The notes under the pieces were generated by a model that had not been told where the DNA came from, searched no databases, and saw only the letters and a list, made by a program, of their open reading frames with translations. This document shows, piece by piece, positions 1 to 8,055 of a stretch of DNA of 9,838 nt. The DNA is from Spirochaetales bacterium (GTDB lineage: Bacteria; Spirochaetota; Spirochaetia; DSM-27196; PWMO01). Position numbers and translations under genes: made by a program. Position 1 is the first letter of the stretch. Each line of letters opens with the position of its first letter. Location: contig SLTF01000077.1 in assembly GCA_007130025.1 (NCBI GenBank), positions 1-9,838 of the forward strand. Reading direction: 5' to 3'.

Positions 1-216
1 ACGCCCCCTGGCGAGGGGGTATTCCCCGGGCCGACGCTCTTTCTGCGTGGCGCTCTGTCCGATTACGTTTCTGAAGCCGATGTCGAAGCCGCGCGAGCGT
101 GGTTTCCGGCCGCCCGTCTGGTGACCGTTGAGGGCGCCGGACACTGGGTTCACGCCGAACAGCGATCGGCGTTTGTGCAACGCCTGGTCAGATTCCTGGA
201 AATGCCGGGGAGATAG
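1..216 (+). CDS. alpha/beta-hydrolase, C-terminal part (5' end outside window)
   Basis: The frame is open from the first base and gives the last 71 residues of a protein ending in TAG at 214-216. It has the typical end of an alpha/beta-hydrolase of the YbfF-esterase type. A strand ending in FLRG is followed by SDYV, where Asp at visible residue 21 is the likely catalytic acid. After a FP-A-LV strand comes GAGHWVHAEQ, with the catalytic His at visible residue 48, and then a closing amphipathic helix. The nucleophile elbow lies upstream of the window, so the substrate cannot be told; small esters are the usual substrates of relatives. glgX starts 2 nt after the stop, so the two are probably co-transcribed. 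The family assignment is firm, the exact function is not. Confidence 0.85.
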   Translation, partial: TPPGEGVFPGPTLFLRGALSDYVSEADVEAARAWFPAARLVTVEGAGHWVHAEQRSAFVQRLVRFLEMPGR

Positions 217-218
217 TC

Positions 219-2354
<2,136 letters not shown>

Positions 2355-2395
2355 GCCGGCGTTGCGCCCGAGGCGCCATTGCACCACAGGCGCTG

Positions 2396-2423
2396 TTGAC
2401 ACGTGGCCGAAAATCCGGAACAT
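2396..2423 (+). promoter_or_regulatory. possible sigma-70-type promoter for thrS
   Basis: A perfect TTGACA (2396-2401) is followed after 16 nt by GAACAT (2418-2423), a weak -10 with 3 of 6 consensus bases. It lies in the 91-nt gap after glgX and would start transcription near 2430, just before the thrS Shine-Dalgarno. The -35 is convincing; the -10 is not. Confidence 0.35.
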
Positions 2424-2434
2424 GAACGGCATTC

Positions 2435-2440
2435 AGGAGG
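2435..2440 (+). promoter_or_regulatory. consensus ribosome binding site that sets the thrS start
   Basis: AGGAGG lies 5 nt before the ATG at 2446. The same frame stays open upstream, with TTG at 2362 and ATG at 2422, but neither has a comparable site. The start at 2446 also gives a protein end that fits the family. Confidence 0.8.
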
Positions 2441-2445
2441 ACGTT

Positions 2446-4215
2446 ATGCCCGAGGTTCAGGCAGCAGAGCTCGACAAGCTCAGTGTGGAAGAGAGACTCT
2501 ACCGGATTCGACACTCAACGGCGCACGTGATGGCGCAGGCGGTCTTACGGTTGTTTCCGGAAGGGAAGGTCGCCATCGGTCCACCCATCGAGAATGGGTT
2601 CTATTATGACTTCGACCTGCCGCGCAACCTCACGCCCGAAGACCTCGAGGCTATTGAAGAGCATATGCGCGAGATCGTTTCCGGCAATCACGAGTTCACC
2701 CGGAAGGTAGTGGATCGAGAAGAAGCGCTCTCGATGTTTGCCGATCAGCCCTACAAGCTGGAGTTGATCCGCGACCTTCCGGCCGATCAGGAAATCTCGG
2801 TCTACACCCAGGACAGCTTCACCGATCTCTGCCGGGGGCCTCACGTTGAGACTACCAGGCGGATCCAGCCCAAGGCGTTCAAGCTGCTCTCGATCGCCGG
2901 GGCGTACTGGCGCGGCGATGAAAAGCGTCCCATGCTGCAGCGCATCTACGGCACCGCCTGGGAAAATCCCAAGGACCTGCGGGTCTATCTGGACCACCTG
3001 AAAGAGGTGGAGAAACGGGATCATCGCCGGCTCGGCAAGGAACTCGATCTCTTCTCCACCCACGAGGAAGCCGGCCCCGGTCTGATCTACTGGCACCCCA
3101 AGGGCTCTCGCATCCGGGTGGCCATCGAAGACTACTGGCGCGCCCAGCACCGCCTCGGCGGCTACGAGCTGCTCTACACGCCCCACGTCGGCAAGGCGTG
3201 GCTCTGGCAGACCTCCGGCCACCTCGATTTCTACAAAGAGAACATGTACGCCCCGATGGAGCTGGACAACGCGGAGTATTTCGCCAAGCCGATGAACTGC
3301 CCCTTCCACATCATGATCTACAAAACGCAGATGCGAAGCTATCGCGATCTTCCGCTGCGCTGGGGCGAGCTGGGCACCGTCTATCGCTACGAGCGAAGCG
3401 GCGTCCTCCACGGCCTCCTGCGCGTGCGTGGCTTCACCCAGGACGATGCCCACATCTTCTGCACCCCTGCTCAGGTCAAGGATGAGATCAAGGAGGTGCT
3501 GCGCTTCAGCCTGCAGATGTGGGACGATTTTGGCTTCAAGACGATCAAGGCCTACCTTGCCACGCGGCCGCCCAAGAGCGTGGGTGACGAAGACCGCTGG
3601 CTGACCGCCCAGGCGTCGCTTCAGGAGGCAATCGAAGAGCAGGGGCTTGAGTTCCAGCTCGACGAGGGTGGAGGCGCCTTCTACGGGCCCAAGATTGACC
3701 TCAAGGTCAAGGACGCCCTCGGCCGTGAGTGGCAGATGACCACCATCCAGTTTGACTTCAACCTGCCTGAGCGGTTTGACATGACCTTCATCGACACCGA
3801 CGGCAAGGAAAAGCGTCCCTACATGGTGCATCGTGCCCTGCTCGGTTCGCTCGAGCGCTTCTTCGGCGTGCTGATCGAGCACTACGGCGGCGCCTTCCCG
3901 GTCTGGCTTGCCCCCACGCAGGTGGTGGTGGTGCCCGTCGCCTCCGCTTTCAACGATTACGCCGCCGGAATCGCCAAACGGCTCTTCGCCGCCGGCTATC
4001 GCGCGGAGGCGGACCTGAGCGATGACCGCATGAACGCAAAGATCCGCAACGCCCAGACGGCGAAGGTTCCCTACATGCTGGTGGTGGGCGAGAACGAACA
4101 GAGTGCCGGGGCGGTCTCGATTCGGACGCGTACCGGAGAGCGCAAAGAAGCGATGTCGGTGGACGACTTTGTCGCCTGGCTTGGCGATAAGGTCGCGACG
4201 AGGGCGGAGATCTGA
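2446..4215 (+). CDS. thrS: threonyl-tRNA synthetase, TGS-less form
   Basis: A 589-residue class II synthetase that charges tRNA-Thr. It starts directly in the N2 editing domain, with HxxxH at His23/His27 and the partner CxxxH at Cys129/His133, the site that removes misacylated Ser. The catalytic core has the zinc ligands Cys285 (MNCPFH), His336 (DDAHIF) and His462 (VHRALLGS), with the motif 2 region YRYERSG at 313-319 and Arg326/Arg328. The C-terminal anticodon-binding domain runs from about 490 to 589. The N-terminal TGS domain of about 60 residues found in E. coli ThrRS (642 aa) is absent. From memory, Borrelia ThrRS has the same layout and closely similar wording. The stop overlaps the next start (TGATG), so the downstream carboxypeptidase is probably translated by coupling. 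No T-box leader is seen in the short upstream gap. Confidence 0.97.
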   Translation: MPEVQAAELDKLSVEERLYRIRHSTAHVMAQAVLRLFPEGKVAIGPPIENGFYYDFDLPRNLTPEDLEAIEEHMREIVSGNHEFTRKVVDREEALSMFADQPYKLELIRDLPADQEISVYTQDSFTDLCRGPHVETTRRIQPKAFKLLSIAGAYWRGDEKRPMLQRIYGTAWENPKDLRVYLDHLKEVEKRDHRRLGKELDLFSTHEEAGPGLIYWHPKGSRIRVAIEDYWRAQHRLGGYELLYTPHVGKAWLWQTSGHLDFYKENMYAPMELDNAEYFAKPMNCPFHIMIYKTQMRSYRDLPLRWGELGTVYRYERSGVLHGLLRVRGFTQDDAHIFCTPAQVKDEIKEVLRFSLQMWDDFGFKTIKAYLATRPPKSVGDEDRWLTAQASLQEAIEEQGLEFQLDEGGGAFYGPKIDLKVKDALGREWQMTTIQFDFNLPERFDMTFIDTDGKEKRPYMVHRALLGSLERFFGVLIEHYGGAFPVWLAPTQVVVVPVASAFNDYAAGIAKRLFAAGYRAEADLSDDRMNAKIRNAQTAKVPYMLVVGENEQSAGAVSIRTRTGERKEAMSVDDFVAWLGDKVATRAEI

Positions 4216-5774
4216 TGGATGGAGCGTACCCCGAGCCAGGCGCCGCGAGCAACAGCGGCTCTCGTGCCGCGAAGGCGGTCGCCGAGCTCAAGTCGCGAGA
4301 CCGCGACATCATGCTGCTCACCCACACCTCCGCGATTCTCGGTTGGGATCAGGAGACCTATCTTCCGAGCAAGGGTATCGACGAGCGCTCGGCTCAGCTG
4401 GCCCTGCTGCACGGACTGACTCACGAGCGTACCATCGCGCCGGAAAACCGGTCGCTGCTCGACGCAGCCGGCGCAAACGCGGATGGGGACCCGAGCCTGC
4501 CGCCCCTCGACCGCGCCTTTCTGCGCCGCTACCGAAGACGCTACGAGCGCGCGGTAAAGCTGCCGCAGGAGCTGGTGGTCACCCTGGCCGAAAAAACCAG
4601 CCGTGCCCAGGCGGTCTGGGTCGAAGCGCGGGAAGCCGACGACTTCCCACGTTTTGCCCCGCACCTGCAGGGTCTGCTCGACCTCCTGCTCGAGGTGTCC
4701 GACCGCGTTGGCTACGACGAACACCCCTACGACGCCTTGCTCGACCAGTACGAGCCCTTCATGAAGACGTCCAGCGTCGATCGCATCTTCACGGGGCTTC
4801 GCGAGCAGCTCGTTCCCATCGTGGAGGCAATTGCGGCGGCCCCGCAGGTGGATGCCTCAATTCTCGAGCGCGAATTCCCGGTTGCTGCGCAGGAGCGCTT
4901 CGGCCGCACGGTGATGGACGCCCTCGGCTATAGCCGTGACCGCGGGCGCCTCGACGTCTCCGCTCATCCGTTCACCACCACGCTCGGTTTCGATGATGTC
5001 CGAATTACCACGCGGTACAACGAGCGGTTCTTCAACAGCGCCATTTTCGGCACCATGCACGAGGTGGGACACGGTCTTTACGAACTCGGCTTTGCCGAAG
5101 AGCTTCGGGGAACCCTGCTCGCCGAGGGCACCTCGCTGGGGATCCACGAGTCGCAGTCGCGGATGTGGGAGAACATGATCGGACGAAGCCGCCCCTTCTG
5201 GCGCCACTTCTACCCCATCCTGCGCAGCCATTTTCCCGATGTCCTCTCTGATGTCGATGCGGAAGGTTTCTATCGTGCGATCAACCGGGTTGCGCCCTCG
5301 CTGATCCGGGTTGAGGCGGATGAGGTTACCTACGCCCTGCACGTCATTCTCCGATTCGAACTGGAAAAGGCGCTGGTGTCGCGTACGCTCTCGGTGAAAG
5401 ACCTTCCCGAGGCGTGGCGGGCAAAGAGCCGTGAGCTCCTGGGCGTGGAACCCGCCAATGACCGCGAGGGAGTTCTGCAGGACATTCACTGGTCCATGGG
5501 CGGAATCGGGTACTTTCCCACCTACGCGCTGGGAAACCTCTACGCCGCCGCCTTCATGCAGCGGATCAACCGTGATCTGCCTGCGCTGTGGACAGAGGTG
5601 GGCGAGGGCAACTGCTCGTCGCTGCTCTCGTGGCTGCGAACGCATATTCACCGCCACGGCAGTGCCCGCACGGCGGAGGAACTCTGTGTCGAAATCACCG
5701 GGCAGCCGCTCTCGGCGGAGCCCTTCATCAATTACGTACGGGAGAAATACCGCGATATCTATGGCCTGGATTGA
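4215..5774 (+). CDS. M32-family metallocarboxypeptidase (carboxypeptidase Taq type)
   Basis: A 519-residue zinc carboxypeptidase expected to remove C-terminal residues from peptides in the cytoplasm. The M32 signature blocks are all present and in order: HPF at 251-253, DVRITTRY at 261-268, HEVGH at 282-286 (zinc ligands His282 and His286, catalytic Glu283), HESQSR at 311-316 (third ligand Glu312) and GIGYFPTYALGN at 430-441. Length is normal for the family (about 500), and no signal peptide is seen. The ATG overlaps the thrS TGA by 1 nt, with GGAG at 4206-4209 placed 5 nt upstream. The first ~20 residues are low in conservation features and rich in Ala, Ser and Gly, but no better start lies downstream before Met33. 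Peptide turnover has no obvious link to tRNA charging; co-transcription with thrS may be only organisational. Confidence 0.95.
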   Translation: MDGAYPEPGAASNSGSRAAKAVAELKSRDRDIMLLTHTSAILGWDQETYLPSKGIDERSAQLALLHGLTHERTIAPENRSLLDAAGANADGDPSLPPLDRAFLRRYRRRYERAVKLPQELVVTLAEKTSRAQAVWVEAREADDFPRFAPHLQGLLDLLLEVSDRVGYDEHPYDALLDQYEPFMKTSSVDRIFTGLREQLVPIVEAIAAAPQVDASILEREFPVAAQERFGRTVMDALGYSRDRGRLDVSAHPFTTTLGFDDVRITTRYNERFFNSAIFGTMHEVGHGLYELGFAEELRGTLLAEGTSLGIHESQSRMWENMIGRSRPFWRHFYPILRSHFPDVLSDVDAEGFYRAINRVAPSLIRVEADEVTYALHVILRFELEKALVSRTLSVKDLPEAWRAKSRELLGVEPANDREGVLQDIHWSMGGIGYFPTYALGNLYAAAFMQRINRDLPALWTEVGEGNCSSLLSWLRTHIHRHGSARTAEELCVEITGQPLSAEPFINYVREKYRDIYGLD

Positions 5775-6654
5775 GCCGTTCGGCTGGTCGCCCTATCCCT
5801 GGATTGCCCTCGCTTCGCTCTGCTTTGGGGTTGCCGTTCGGGCTCTGCTGCCAATCCCGCGACTGCGCTCGCGTCATCGGCGGCGGGAAGAGCGTTTCGC
5901 GCTGACGGGCGGGGGGACCCGCCGCCGCCGTACCGTGCGAGCTCGCGCGATTGCGGCCGGCCTCTTTCTTCTCAGTTTCGTTCTGATTTTTGCGACCCTG
6001 GCGCTCCTGATTCCCGGGCCTGATCGATTCTTCGATCCCGATCTGGTACGGTTTGCCGCGGGTGTCGCCGCGCTTGGCTTTGTGGCCACCCTTGCCCCGC
6101 TGCTGCTCGGAGTTCCCCTGGTGCTGATTGCCGTGCCCGCGATTGCCCTTTTCAGCGCCTACACCGCCACCTGGCAGCCGCTTGGCGATCCGGAACTCGC
6201 CGTCGTTTCGGTGGCCAGACTTCGCGTTGTTGCCGCCAACGCCGGCCGCCTCACCGTCGAAGCGGCACCGGGAGCCGTGCCGACCGCAGCGGGATGGGAA
6301 GACCTGCTCGTCCCTGCATTCGAACTCCCCGGGGACGCGCTTGCGGTCACCGTCGATACCCTCCTTCCGCACCCGGCATGGCTTGTCGCAGGGTTGCGAC
6401 CGTCGGTCCGCCTCACGAATATCGCCGGGTATCGCTTTGACGCAACCGAAGGCTCGTTCACGCCCACCGCCGACCACGCAATCCCCACCACCATTCGCAC
6501 GACGGTGGGCGCCCGCATCGACTCCCTGCTGCGCGAGGGGAGCATTCCCGGGGTTCGCACCGCCGCGGTGCGGGGAACCCCGCGGCGGGTCGGGTTGCTG
6601 ACCGAGTACCGTGCCCGCTTCGCTCCCCCCGCCCCGCCGGTCCTCGTCGACTGA
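5761..6654 (+). CDS. unrecognised multi-pass membrane protein with soluble C-terminal domain
   Basis: I do not recognise the family of this 297-residue protein. Hydrophobic segments lie at about 13-32, 64-85, 97-117 and 119-138. Two very basic stretches (34-45 and 52-62, many Arg) sit between the first and second, which by the positive-inside rule suggests a cytoplasmic loop. Residues ~140-297 are non-membrane, alternating beta-type stretches (VVSVARLRVVAAN, LAVTVDTLL) and ending in a Pro-rich tail. The ATG lies 14 nt inside the end of the carboxypeptidase gene. The only Shine-Dalgarno-like GGAGAAA (5741-5747) is 13 nt upstream, longer than usual, so expression may rely on coupling. The frame is open further upstream to 5431, but that part is the shadow of the carboxypeptidase. 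Reality of the gene is likely from its hydrophobic pattern, clean overlap and position; its role is unknown. Confidence 0.75.
   Translation: MAWIEPFGWSPYPWIALASLCFGVAVRALLPIPRLRSRHRRREERFALTGGGTRRRRTVRARAIAAGLFLLSFVLIFATLALLIPGPDRFFDPDLVRFAAGVAALGFVATLAPLLLGVPLVLIAVPAIALFSAYTATWQPLGDPELAVVSVARLRVVAANAGRLTVEAAPGAVPTAAGWEDLLVPAFELPGDALAVTVDTLLPHPAWLVAGLRPSVRLTNIAGYRFDATEGSFTPTADHAIPTTIRTTVGARIDSLLREGSIPGVRTAAVRGTPRRVGLLTEYRARFAPPAPPVLVD
6549..6588 (+). repeat. two overlapping strong inverted repeats in the 3' end of the membrane-protein gene
   Basis: One hairpin pairs 6549-6560 with 6568-6571 plus 6575-6582 (12 GC-rich pairs, a 3-nt GGG bulge, 7-nt loop). A second pairs CCGCCGCG (6560-6567) with CGCGGCGG (6581-6588). 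They share bases and cannot form together. Both lie inside coding sequence about 70 nt before the stop, and no T run follows. Confidence 0.45.
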
Positions 6655-6657
6655 ACG

Positions 6658-6671
6658 CCGGTGCGCACCGG
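6658..6671. repeat. 14-bp perfect palindrome after the membrane-protein gene
   Basis: CCGGTGCGCACCGG starts 3 nt after the stop codon. Its right half can also pair with GGTGCG at 6672-6677. It is a possible protein site or 3' end structure, but without a T tract I do not call it an intrinsic terminator. The rest of the 111-nt gap (to 6765) holds no clear promoter; GATAGT at 6753-6758 is a -10-like hexamer without a matching -35. Confidence 0.3.
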
Positions 6672-6765
6672 GGTGCGACGCCGGGTTCGGCCAAAAAGCA
6701 CAATTTTCGCACCACCCGGGTAGTTTCCATCATGCCGGGGCCGAATCGCGACGATAGTCAAAACG

Positions 6766-7077
6766 ATGATGATCACCTTCTACCGGACCGATTCCGGCGG
6801 GCGGCTGTTCTACTATTGTATCAGCGATCGCCAGCGTCACCTCTTCTCGCGTCACGCGTTTACCGTCTCCTGGGGCGTTGCCTTGACGCAGGGGCGCGAG
6901 AAAACCTTCACCTTCGACAGTCGCGAAGAGAAGGAGGCGAAGCTGCGCCGGATCATCGCCGGGCGTGTGAACGCAGGGTACAAGGTGCTCTATACGTATT
7001 TCCGTCGCAACGAGTACGGCGAGTTGCGTGCTGCGCTTCGCCCCCCGCGTCCGCACGGTTCGGAAGCGGCGTCGTAA
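6766..7077 (+). CDS. small protein resembling a diverged WGR domain
   Basis: A 103-residue soluble protein that I cannot name with certainty. Residues ~14-78 follow the WGR-domain plan. A beta-rich start (LFYYCIS) leads to FTVSWGVALTQGREKTFTFDS at 32-52, which matches the usual pattern of WGR, then G, then a charged run into FDS. A helix of Glu/Lys/Arg (53-67) is followed by the closing GYKVLY (71-76). The family's central Trp-Gly-Arg is Trp-Gly-Val here (36-38). WGR domains occur in DNA-break or nucleic-acid-binding proteins such as PARPs and in many bacterial proteins of unknown role. The resemblance is by eye only. The last ~15 residues are Pro/Arg/Gly-rich and probably disordered. No good Shine-Dalgarno precedes the ATG (a second ATG follows at once), and a -10-like GATAGT ends 7 nt upstream. 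Confidence 0.7.
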   Translation: MMITFYRTDSGGRLFYYCISDRQRHLFSRHAFTVSWGVALTQGREKTFTFDSREEKEAKLRRIIAGRVNAGYKVLYTYFRRNEYGELRAALRPPRPHGSEAAS

Positions 7078-7091
7078 GCGGTTCTTTCGCC

Positions 7092-7120
7092 TTGACAGTC
7101 CGACGGCGCCGCCATACGAT
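7092..7120 (+). promoter_or_regulatory. near-consensus promoter for pgsA, implying a leaderless mRNA
   Basis: TTGACA (7092-7097), a 17-nt spacer and TACGAT (7115-7120) form a strong sigma-70-type promoter. The expected start, 7 nt after the -10, is the A of the pgsA ATG at 7127. No Shine-Dalgarno lies between the two. Confidence 0.7.
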
Positions 7121-7126
7121 GACGCC

Positions 7127-7711
7127 ATGAATCTGCCACTCTACCTGACCGCTTCACGCCTGGTTTTTGCACCGCTCTTCTTTGTGACGTTCTTTATTCC
7201 GGAGTGGACCGGGACGTTTCACGTTGAATCGACGGTACTGCTCTGGGTGATGATGGTGATCATCGAGATCACCGACGCCGCGGATGGCGCACTGGCGCGG
7301 GCGCTCAATCAGGTGACCGATCTGGGTAAGCTGCTCGATCCTTTCTCGGATGTCATCAGTCGCCTCACCTATTTCATCTGTTTCACCGTGGCAGGCATCA
7401 TGCCCGCGTGGGTGCTGATTATCATCTTCTACCGAGAGTACGGGATCGTATTCCTCAGGATGATCATGTACCGCGATGGAACGGCCCTCGCTGCAAGAAA
7501 GGGCGGAAAACTGAAGGCAATATTCTATTTCCTGAGCGGCATCATGGGTATGCTGGTGGTCACAATCGAGCGTACCGGGGTACTGACCGGCTCACTCGTT
7601 CCGATTCGAACGGGTGCGCTGGGAGTGTTCGCGGTGTCGGCGGTGCTCTGTCTGGTGTCGTTTATCGACTATCTGGCGGTATTCCGCACCTCGCGACGCG
7701 GCGCTTCCTGA
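7127..7711 (+). CDS. pgsA: CDP-alcohol phosphatidyltransferase, probably PgsA
   Basis: A 194-residue integral membrane enzyme, most likely CDP-diacylglycerol-glycerol-3-phosphate 3-phosphatidyltransferase, the committed step to phosphatidylglycerol. The family signature D-x2-DG-x2-AR-x8-G-x3-D-x3-D is complete: Asp50, Asp53, Gly54, Ala57, Arg58, Gly67, Asp71 and Asp75. These Asp residues bind the metal and activate the glycerol hydroxyl. PgsA-like features also include the LTxxR start (7-11), RE at 103-104 before the next helix with Arg111, and GGKLKA at 126-131. About six hydrophobic segments are seen. I chose the ATG at 7127 because it gives the normal short family N-terminus; the frame is open upstream to a GTG at 7028, but that would add a basic, non-family extension. 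Related enzymes making other head groups (inositol, serine, choline) are not strictly excluded. Confidence 0.85.
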   Translation: MNLPLYLTASRLVFAPLFFVTFFIPEWTGTFHVESTVLLWVMMVIIEITDAADGALARALNQVTDLGKLLDPFSDVISRLTYFICFTVAGIMPAWVLIIIFYREYGIVFLRMIMYRDGTALAARKGGKLKAIFYFLSGIMGMLVVTIERTGVLTGSLVPIRTGALGVFAVSAVLCLVSFIDYLAVFRTSRRGAS

Positions 7712-7720
7712 CCACTTCGG

Positions 7721-7749
7721 TTGACGTTTCGATAAAAAAGATATACATT
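7721..7749 (+). promoter_or_regulatory. promoter of the FMN riboswitch-rib operon
   Basis: TTGACG (7721-7726), a 17-nt spacer and TACATT (7744-7749) form a good sigma-70-type promoter in an A/T-rich patch. Transcription would start near 7756, exactly at the first stem of the aptamer. The whole 7712-8055 gap between genes is used up by this promoter, the riboswitch and its leader. Confidence 0.65.
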
Positions 7750-7756
7750 GCGCACA

Positions 7757-7903
7757 GATCTTCGGGGCGGGGTGAAAGTCCCCACCGGCGGTGAATGCTC
7801 GATTTTCGAGTACAGCCCGCGATTCTGCCTGACTCACACAGACAGGCGGATTGAACCGGTGTAATTCCGGTGCCGACGGTTACAGTCCGGATGGGAGAAG
7901 ATT
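7757..7903 (+). ncRNA. FMN riboswitch (RFN element) aptamer
   Basis: All conserved blocks of the FMN aptamer are present in order. The closing stem P1 is ATCTTC (7758-7763) with GAAGAT (7897-7902), extendable by one G-U pair. Next come CGGGGCGGGGTGAAAGTCCC and CACCGGCGGTGAA (7763-7795). A variable hairpin CTCGA/TCGAG (7798-7810) is followed by AGCCCGCGA (7814-7822), a hairpin 7825-7831/7843-7849, and the CCGG-loop-CCGG arm (7856-7870). The last block is GCCGACGGTTACAGTCCGGATGGGAGAAG (7872-7900). It binds FMN and is expected to lower expression of the ribD-ribE genes behind it. Confidence 0.97.
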
Positions 7904-8055
7904 GCATGATGTCTCGTTTCTCGGCCCTTCGTGGCAAGCGAAGCCTCGTGTTCTTTCGTGACGTGGGATCCCTCCCGCGTTCACACATCTCCCACACTGA
8001 ATCAACGCTCCCGACCATCCTGCGGGGATGGATCTCGTGTCACAAGGAGCGGTGC
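7904..8055 (+). promoter_or_regulatory. expression platform: long helix that can hide the ribD ribosome binding site
   Basis: The ribD Shine-Dalgarno AAGGAG is at 8044-8049. Positions 7958-7971 pair without a break with 8030-8043 (14 pairs, 3 of them G-U). After a bulged C7957, 7951-7956 (TTCTTT) pairs with the Shine-Dalgarno itself (6 pairs, 2 G-U). Two smaller hairpins compete: 7962-7968 with 7973-7979, and 8015-8020 with 8026-8031. Another lies at 7927-7931/7939-7943. No hairpin followed by a T run is seen, so control of translation is more likely than an intrinsic terminator. Pairing was read by eye. Confidence 0.6.

Noticed and set aside
2362..2445. Upstream TTG/ATG starts for thrS
   Set aside because: They lack a ribosome site and would add a non-family N-terminus; AGGAGG clearly marks 2446.
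2545..3882. 445-codon minus-strand frame opposite thrS
   Set aside because: Same shadow effect; no family features, and it lies wholly inside a fully conserved synthetase.
4103..4933. 276-codon plus-strand frame spanning the thrS/carboxypeptidase junction
   Set aside because: Arg/Ala/Gly-rich out-of-frame product across two firm genes.
6658..6677. Intrinsic terminator after the membrane-protein gene
   Set aside because: The palindrome is not followed by a T run, and the best loop is too small when its right half re-pairs.
7028..7126. Upstream GTG start extending pgsA by 33 residues
   Set aside because: The extension is basic and unlike the family, overlaps the preceding gene, and lies upstream of the strong promoter at 7092-7120.
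7904..8055. Transcription terminator as the riboswitch output
   Set aside because: No hairpin in the leader is followed by a T tract; pairing of the ribosome site fits better.
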